Shown piece after piece: positions 59,501 to 64,000 of a DNA stretch of 64,000 bases. The stretch's first letter is position 1; every line of letters begins with the position of its first letter. Position numbers and translations under genes: made by a program. This DNA comes from Verrucomicrobiota bacterium (GTDB lineage: Bacteria; Verrucomicrobiota; Kiritimatiellia; RFP12; UBA1067): the NCBI GenBank assembly GCA_023269675.1, contig JAHFSX010000012.1, positions 1 to 64,000 of the forward strand, given 5' to 3'. The notes under the pieces are model-generated. The model saw nothing but the letters and a program-made list of their open reading frames with translations, was not told the DNA's origin and did no database searches.

Positions 59501-60783
59501 GCGCCATAGAGGAAGTTGCGGTTGCTGGCGTCGAAGATCGTTTCCGTGGAGGCTTGCCAGCCGAGGCTGTGGAAGCCTTCCACCCAGACGCGCGGCCGCT
59601 GGTAGAGATGGGCGATGGAGGAGCCGACCTTGTTCTTGATCGGGTCGGAGCTGGAGCCGGGCGTGTCGAAGCCGGGCGCCGTGTACCAGCGCATCGCGCG
59701 GAAGTAGTCGCCGAACTCCAGCGGGTTCTTGCCGCGGCTGGCAGGGTCGCACGCGTAGATCATGCCGCGGCTGTTGTGCCAGTCGAAGATCGGTTTGAAA
59801 TAATGCTCCTCCGTGAGCGAGACCATCACGTCGTTGAAGTCGAGGCGCACCTTCGCGGTTTCGGGGCCGATGTCCGTGAAGAGCGCGGCCAGCTTCGGGC
59901 GCACGTCGTAGCCCTTGCGCGACAGGAACTGCGCCGCGAACTCCGGACTCCACAGCCGGCCTTCACCGGCCAGGCGCAGCTCGTCCTGAAAGAAATAGTT
60001 CAGCGCGCGGTGCGCCTCCGGCGGCGTGTGCGCGAGGAAGGGGGTGAGAAACTTGTCGATCACGCGTTGGCCGGAGCCGGGGTTCAGCGGGTCGAGCGTT
60101 TCCGGGCGCGGCGCGGAGGAAACGGTCACGAGGCGCCAACGGCCAGGCGGCAGTGTCCAGGCCGCGGCCTGCGGTTCGAGCGTCACGCCGCTGCCCGGCA
60201 CGAGGCCTCCGCCTTTCAGCGCGAAGGCGGTCACGGAGACCACCGTCGCGTTGGAGTTCACTTCCGCCGGCGCAATCCGCGCGGCACCCGCGACATCCTG
60301 CAGGCGCGCATCCAGCACGCGGGCGTGCAGCGAGTCGTCCGTGATGCCGAGCTGGCGGAAGAGGTTGTCCCGCCCCGGCCAGTCGAGCGTGTAGCCGCTG
60401 AGGCCGATGCCCATGTTGCGCTTGGCCGACTCCTTGGCCATGAAGCTGAAGATGTCCCACCACTCCTCGGAAAAGATGGCCGGCTCGACCGTCTCGGTTT
60501 TCCAGCCGTCGGAGCGCGTGTGCGCGTAGTTGATCTGCGTGCCGGAGACGCCCGCCTTGTGCAGCTCCTCCAGCTGCCACAGGAGGCGCTCCTTGTCGAG
60601 CTTCTCGCCGGTCCACCACCAGAACGGCACCTCGCCGTAGCCCGGCGGCGGCAGGGTGAACTCCTTCGCGATGTCGATGTCCTGATCAAGGACGGGAAAG
60701 CCCGCGCCCCGGACCGGCGCGGCATGAAGGGCTCCTGCGGTCAGGAGAGCAAGCAATCCCGCAACATAAAAAGGCTTCCTCAT
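56554..60783 (-). CDS. Very large secreted GH106-like glycosidase
   Basis: 1409 residues with a signal peptide (~1-21). The N-terminal half begins FTLPPPGYGEVPFWWWTGEKLDKERLLWQLEELHKAGVSG and includes YTLDWPG and YDVRPKLAALFTDIGPE, the layout of GH106 (alpha-L-rhamnosidase-type) enzymes. These have a distorted TIM barrel followed by an amidotransferase-like and several beta-sandwich domains. C-terminal GH2-like sugar-binding sandwiches are evident (GAVYGKEFTLTPEQAGQRCVLDLGDVGVSCGVAVNG). GH106 members remove rhamnose from plant or microbial polysaccharides; specificity of this one is inferred. A REP pair separates it from the FAD oxidoreductase gene upstream. Confidence 0.78.
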   Translation of the reverse strand: MRKPFYVAGLLALLTAGALHAAPVRGAGFPVLDQDIDIAKEFTLPPPGYGEVPFWWWTGEKLDKERLLWQLEELHKAGVSGTQINYAHTRSDGWKTETVEPAIFSEEWWDIFSFMAKESAKRNMGIGLSGYTLDWPGRDNLFRQLGITDDSLHARVLDARLQDVAGAARIAPAEVNSNATVVSVTAFALKGGGLVPGSGVTLEPQAAAWTLPPGRWRLVTVSSAPRPETLDPLNPGSGQRVIDKFLTPFLAHTPPEAHRALNYFFQDELRLAGEGRLWSPEFAAQFLSRKGYDVRPKLAALFTDIGPETAKVRLDFNDVMVSLTEEHYFKPIFDWHNSRGMIYACDPASRGKNPLEFGDYFRAMRWYTAPGFDTPGSSSDPIKNKVGSSIAHLYQRPRVWVEGFHSLGWQASTETIFDASNRNFLYGASLLNLHGLYYTTKGGWWEWAPPCYHFHMPYWAHMPVFLKYFERLSYLLSQGAHVADVAIVYPQEPMVADAKRGAVSRDLAFAVGTELLSGGQTDFDFIDAESLARAEARNGRLSVAGESYRLLVLPNLFAVRSATLEKALAFYRAGGAVVAVGDLPEATDRAGADDPRVDALVKELFGLTAAEAKVGKKPLRQTNAASGVALLWSDEPPPMSSVPTRTYAGHFTGRWVWTQKPTRKAAFKKVWDGAAADYQAALLCDNHAALYVNGAKIATWDNYSKPWTATVALKPGDVLVVEGSDSEGEQGDKTAGLFFALARSGKTVFSAEGFRVKPGGADAAWRASASVDGLEAPDPDNVHAAHRGAGTAPTKTSMVQGIRSLLPTPDFAGPEGAKALHRRIGTSDVYFIMDLKQRGDCSFRARGTPELWDPWSGQQTPIPTFTVNTNHTTTVRLDGTGAPLLVVFTPAKPACSVVESDLDMVTDLRGGSVSGFARTAGAKHAVVEREGKRVTLTGEAGAPCAPLALDGAWSFALKPTLYNKWGDFRLPGFDGLIGAEARQLTWSAENMPERMTYSHGPQFLAFGPLAPGAEADALEQALAAAAVPATEKTVRVGSKEYVWQPFCFSWREGVENRPCFQNWHHGLNGKMGDDFFVLGKYDMGLYDVSMPANAAQETRLFQSSVYAETPCQAVIEATGVRPSAVWINGQKRTPGDTVPLQAGCNLLLVRYDAFGRGAVVLEKAGTDTNWKQTHPLAMRWYDNPAVLAFDCFNGALKQSVYTFGAPPALVTAEVTLRGELVGATVNGSAAEVKLDKGFPNGNRLYRVTATPMAPGPAEVTLTVKHAPGYTGGAAFPEPVKLLCGQGRITLGDWAQVDALRCYSGGAVYGKEFTLTPEQAGQRCVLDLGDVGVSCGVAVNGTPARVRTCPPWTLDITEFVKKGENTVEVTVYNTLNNHYQTIPTRYKKENAPSGLLGPVKISFEAKVTLR

Positions 60784-60812
60784 GATTTCAAGTATCCCTC
60801 GGTTTCGTCCTT

Positions 60813-60893
60813 GGTCGGGACGCCTCCCCGAGGCGTCCGCCCGTGGTCCTGTTCGCTGTACTGTCGCGGACGCCTCGGGGAGGCGTCCCGACC
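60813..60893. repeat. REP-like hairpin pair, family A with GTCG head
   Basis: GGTCGG plus GACGCCTC-ccc-GAGGCGTC, then a spacer of about 29 bp and the inverted unit ending CCCGACC. Both ends carry the same T-to-C change (GTAG to GTCG), so the pair stays inverted-symmetric. Confidence 0.85.
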
Positions 60894-60900
60894 TATTGGG

Positions 60901-63162
60901 TTAAGGAACAGCAATCGCGGTCGTTTTCGACTGATCCCTCACATGGTCATGCGCACGCTGTTCGAGAACGCGCGTGAAGAGGCGTGCGGCTTCGATGCGG
61001 GTCGTGGCGGGCGGGAGGGCCCCGCCGTCGGGCAGGAGTTTGAGCGCGGCCGCGCGCTCTTCCGCGGTGAGCGGCGACTGAGGCTTGAAGCGCGAGCCTT
61101 CCAAAAGGAGCAGGTTGTGCGTGAGCACGAGCTGGACCGCTTTCCAGTCTGGCGTGTAGCGGCGGATGTCGGTGACCGGTGTGAGGAACAGCGTGTCGCC
61201 CGCATCGAGAAGCGCGAGCTGCACCAGCACGGGGTCGAGCTGGCGCGGCTGGATCTGGTTCTGGAGCGCGAGCGCGGCGATGGCGCCCACAGCCTGCCCC
61301 ATCAGCAGCGTGTGCGGCTGCAGGCGCGTGGCGCCGTTTGCGAGACGCGACTGCGAGAGGTTCTTCTCGGCGGGCAGGAAGCCGTCGATCCGCTCGGGGA
61401 TGAAACACTCGAACGGGATCGGGAAGGGGCCGGTGCCGCGCGAGCCGAACTTCTCGTCCGGGACGTCCTCGGCCGGATCGAGGTCGGGTTCGAGATACTT
61501 GGGCGTTTTGGAGCCGTGCAGGTCCACCCCGTAGTCGCCGAGCGCGACGCTGGTGGCGAAGCGCACGGGCTGGCGCGGGTAGCGCTCGATCTCATGCGCC
61601 GTGAGCGTGTGCAGGCCGATGATGCGGCGGCTTTCGCGCGTGTATGCCATGACGGGGAAGTGGTAGAAGATCGGGCGGTACGGGACGAGGTCGGGCCGCT
61701 CGGCGAGCCACGCGTCGATTTCCGCGCGGTTGTAGGGCGTATCGTACCCTTCGTCGTCGGCCACCGCCCAGTCGCGCTTGCCGAGCGTGCTCTGGATGTA
61801 ATAGATCAGGTGCAGGGTCTTGAGCCTCATCGCCCGCAGGGTCTTGAGCCGCTTGGCGGGGTCTTCCAGGTCGCCGACGTCGTTCGGGTAGTCGTTGTTG
61901 AAGTTCAGGTGCGTGCGGGTGATGGGCGGGGCGTCGCCGGGCCGCGAGCTGTCGGGCATGCCGCGGTAGCCGATGAAGGTCGCGAAGGTCCACGGCTTGT
62001 TCGTGATGGAGTGAACCGTTTCGCCCGCGCTTAGCGACTTCAGGAACCCTTTGTGGACGGCATCGGTGTAGCCCGGCGGCGGGTTCGTGAGCAGCAGGGC
62101 GGGCGGCACGCCGTGTGGGTACTGCTTGAACACCGCGCACCAGGTGTTGTCCTGGATGTGCTGCGCGGGGTTGACCGCATCGCTGGTGCAGTTGCCGACG
62201 CGGTAGCGCGCGCCGGTGAGCGGGATGACGTCGCCGCATTCGGTGGCGTCGATGAGGATGCCGCTTTGGACGGTGCGCGTCTCGCGGCCCGCGGCGGTGA
62301 CGCACGCGAGCTCCGCGCCCGTGACGGTGTCGCCGCGCTTGAGCACCTGGGCGACGCGGGCGCGCAGCGCGAGGTCGAGCGTGCCTTGGCCGCGCGCGTC
62401 GGCCAGCATGACGTGCAGCAGGGTGCGGCCCACGCGCGGCTCGACGCACACGTGGCGGAACCAATAGGCGGTTTCGAAGGTGAGGTTGAGCGGCTGGTAG
62501 TGCGCGGCGATGAGGCCGCAGAGCTCGCGGTAGAGGCCGCGCTCGCGGCAGAGGATGCCGCCCTCGTCCATGGAGGTCACGGCGGCGGCGTTCATCTGTC
62601 CGCCGATCCAGTCGGTCTCCTCCAGCAGCAGCACGGAGCAGCCCATGCGCGCGGCCTGGATGGCGGCGCCGCACCCGCCCGTGCCCGCGCCGGCGATGAC
62701 CACGTCGTAGCGCGGCTGGAGCTCCGCGGCGGGCGTGGCGGCCAGGGGCGCGGCGGTGAAGGGCCGCGTCGGGCGGACGGGCAGGCGCGACGCGATGCGG
62801 CCGAGCAGGACAGCGAGGTTGGCGCTGCCGCAGGTGCGTCCGGCCGCGGTGGCCTTGATCCAGTAATCCGGCGAGCTGGTCACGCCGCGCTGGGCGAGCA
62901 CAGCCAGGGCCTCCTGGATGTTGGCCACCGGCTTGAAGGCCTTGGTGGCCTGCACCAGCAGGGCGGCCGCCTGCTCGCCCGCGCACGTGTCGCCGGCGGT
63001 GAGGAGGCGCTCCCACTCCTCGGGGGCCGTGATGAGATCGCGTTCCGCAAGTGCCGCAAGGTCGCAGCGCACCTGCTCCACATCGGGTTTCTCAACGGCT
63101 GACGAGAGGAGCGGGCCGCCCAGCAGGGCGGCGACGAGGAGCGGGCGGAACGGTTTTTTCAT
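60901..63162 (-). CDS. Secreted FAD-dependent oxidoreductase with N-terminal helical repeats
   Basis: 753 residues from the ATG at 63162 (another ATG at 63177 overlaps the upstream stop). Signal peptide ~1-22. Residues ~30-125 hold two copies of a ~55-residue helical repeat (LAERDLITAPEEWERLLTAG and LAQRGVTSSPDYWIKATAAG, each followed by a TC...LL segment). The FAD domain starts with YDVVIAGAGTGGCGAAIQ (~152-168) and includes LLLEETDWIGGQMNAAAVTSMDEGG and LIDATECGDVIPLTGA, typical of FAD_oxidored proteins. It follows the partial Ig-like protein by 16 bp and may be cotranscribed with it. Substrate unknown. Confidence 0.85.
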   Translation of the reverse strand: MKKPFRPLLVAALLGGPLLSSAVEKPDVEQVRCDLAALAERDLITAPEEWERLLTAGDTCAGEQAAALLVQATKAFKPVANIQEALAVLAQRGVTSSPDYWIKATAAGRTCGSANLAVLLGRIASRLPVRPTRPFTAAPLAATPAAELQPRYDVVIAGAGTGGCGAAIQAARMGCSVLLLEETDWIGGQMNAAAVTSMDEGGILCRERGLYRELCGLIAAHYQPLNLTFETAYWFRHVCVEPRVGRTLLHVMLADARGQGTLDLALRARVAQVLKRGDTVTGAELACVTAAGRETRTVQSGILIDATECGDVIPLTGARYRVGNCTSDAVNPAQHIQDNTWCAVFKQYPHGVPPALLLTNPPPGYTDAVHKGFLKSLSAGETVHSITNKPWTFATFIGYRGMPDSSRPGDAPPITRTHLNFNNDYPNDVGDLEDPAKRLKTLRAMRLKTLHLIYYIQSTLGKRDWAVADDEGYDTPYNRAEIDAWLAERPDLVPYRPIFYHFPVMAYTRESRRIIGLHTLTAHEIERYPRQPVRFATSVALGDYGVDLHGSKTPKYLEPDLDPAEDVPDEKFGSRGTGPFPIPFECFIPERIDGFLPAEKNLSQSRLANGATRLQPHTLLMGQAVGAIAALALQNQIQPRQLDPVLVQLALLDAGDTLFLTPVTDIRRYTPDWKAVQLVLTHNLLLLEGSRFKPQSPLTAEERAAALKLLPDGGALPPATTRIEAARLFTRVLEQRAHDHVRDQSKTTAIAVP

Positions 63163-63178
63163 TCGAGCGCTTTGCATG

Positions 63179-64000
63179 TTAGGGACGGGTCTGGATGATG
63201 CGGAAGAACGCGTTGGTGGGCGAGCCGAACAGGGCGGGGACCGCGGTGTAGGTGAGCGTGCCTCCGGTGCCTGCGAGCGGCGCGCCGGGATTGACGGGTT
63301 GCCAATGGGTGCTGGTCAGATCGGGACACCATTCGATGGTGTAGAGGGTATCCGCCTTGCTCTCCCACCGCAAGGTGAAGGTGTCAGAAGCGGCCGCGGC
63401 GAGGGCCGCGGCCTGCAGCGGCTGGGTGTCGACCGCGAGGGTGAAGATGGTGGAGAGGTCGCTGCCCGCGTTGTCGGAGGCGGACACCTCGACGGTGAAC
63501 GGCCCGGTTTGCGCGGGCGCGGGGCGCCACTGCAGCAGACCCGTGTCCGGGTCGAGCGTGAGGCCGTCCGGCCCCGAGGTCAGCGTGTAGGTGAAGCGGT
63601 TGGGCGGCAGGTCGGGGTCGTCATAACGCAGGCGCGTGGCAAACGCTTCGTTGCGCCAGAGGGTGAAGAGGGTGGGCGAGCGGCAGACCGGCGGCTGATT
63701 GACTTCATGGACGGTGACGGTGATGTTGGTGGAGACGCGGACGGCGGGGTCGCCGGCATCCTCCGCGGTCACGGTGATGAGGTTGGTGCAGGGGCCGTCG
63801 ATTTCGCCGGTGGTCCAGGTGAAGAGGCCGGTCTGGGCGTCGAACGTGGCGTTGGAGGGGACCGCGCCCGACAGGCACAGGCGGGTTGCCGTGGGATAGG
63901 GAGGGTACTCTGCGGCGCGCGTGACGGGAACCGTGAAGGTGACGGTCGCGCCTTCGTCGACGGACAGGTTGGTGACCGCGCCGAGGATCGGCCGGCTCGG
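63179..64000 (-). CDS. 3' end of a secreted Ig/cadherin-like repeat protein
   Basis: The frame is open to the window edge, so the start lies beyond 64000; 273 codons are visible, ending in TAA at 63179. At least two consecutive putative Ig-type domains are seen, with repeating wording: ATFDAQTGLFTWTTGEIDG and later GLTLDPDTGLLQWRPAPAQ, and the boundary VTVHEVNQPPV. These are hallmarks of the He_PIG/cadherin-like modules of large surface proteins. The last ~85 residues (FTLRWESKADTLYTIEWCPDL to NAFFRIIQTRP) form the verrucomicrobial-type C-terminal fibronectin-like tail. It is probably an extracellular structural or binding protein, 16 bp upstream of the FAD oxidoreductase gene. Confidence 0.8.
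   Translation of the reverse strand, partial: PSRPILGAVTNLSVDEGATVTFTVPVTRAAEYPPYPTATRLCLSGAVPSNATFDAQTGLFTWTTGEIDGPCTNLITVTAEDAGDPAVRVSTNITVTVHEVNQPPVCRSPTLFTLWRNEAFATRLRYDDPDLPPNRFTYTLTSGPDGLTLDPDTGLLQWRPAPAQTGPFTVEVSASDNAGSDLSTIFTLAVDTQPLQAAALAAAASDTFTLRWESKADTLYTIEWCPDLTSTHWQPVNPGAPLAGTGGTLTYTAVPALFGSPTNAFFRIIQTRP

Noticed and set aside
58426..62034. A 1200-codon plus-strand frame spanning the GH106-like and FAD genes
   Set aside because: Runs across two genuine minus-strand genes and an intergenic REP pair; composition is that of an antisense frame.

Overview
The window is a GC-rich, gene-dense bacterial segment. Its content is typical of carbohydrate-specialised members of the PVC superphylum (Kiritimatiellota / Lentisphaerota / Verrucomicrobiota-like). 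It holds three S1 sulfatases in a row, secreted sialidase-like proteins, GH92, GH106-like, GH13-GH133 and other putative glycosidases. It also has a DUF1080 protein, a Tat-exported Gfo/Idh/MocA oxidoreductase, three secreted FAD-dependent oxidoreductases and an HzsA-related cytochrome c protein. The lineage is an inference from gene content; there is no rRNA or other phylogenetic marker here. I recognised no tRNA, CRISPR array, prophage or transposase gene.

Layout. 1-4662 (+): two sialidase-like proteins, an HpcH/HpaI aldolase and a D-2-hydroxyacid dehydrogenase. 4788-5492 (-): AlkD-like DNA glycosylase. 5768-8029 (+): one polypeptide carrying two ketosynthase domains, the second without the catalytic triad (KS-CLF-like). 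8438-26568 (-): a long co-directional run. In transcription order it encodes a GH13-GH133 debranching-type enzyme, Dtd, an unknown cytosolic protein, LeuC- and LeuD-type dehydratase subunits, ParA, an M1 metallopeptidase, two secreted putative glycosidases and an FAD-dependent lipoprotein. 26660-29691 (+): MetF and an FAD oxidoreductase with EF-hand-like loops. 29815-36460 (-): Gfo/Idh/MocA, DUF1080 and three sulfatases. 36599-50353 (+): a sugar uptake and catabolism region. It starts with a solute-binding-protein/permease fusion and ends with a MalG-type permease carrying a large insert. Between them lie a YgjV-like protein, a GntR regulator, the HzsA-related protein, an FGGY kinase, a zinc-type dehydrogenase, DeoC and a SOUL-GPx fusion. 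50718-55136 (+): an apparently autoregulated tandem winged-helix regulator, glycerol kinase and GH92. 55293-64000 (-): a histidine kinase, a GH106-like enzyme, an FAD oxidoreductase and the 3' end of an Ig/cadherin-like protein.

The most unusual feature is the dense set of small repeats between, and sometimes inside, genes. Family A consists of short hairpins with a GTAG or GTCG head, often as inverted pairs; stems differ between copies but base pairing is kept. One pair lies in frame inside the M1 peptidase gene. Family B consists of hairpins with a GTTGTA head. Family C is two hairpins bounding a 285-bp nested palindrome at 39965-40249. A fourth class is short tandem 'word' repeats with periods of 6, 7 or 9 bp. 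Some form inverted arms between genes. Others have become protein: the linker between the two ketosynthase domains, the signal peptides of two sulfatases, the linker between the GH13 and GH133 halves, the linker of the binding-protein/permease fusion, and the N-termini of two enzymes. This suggests repeat seeding helps create domain linkers and leader peptides in this genome.
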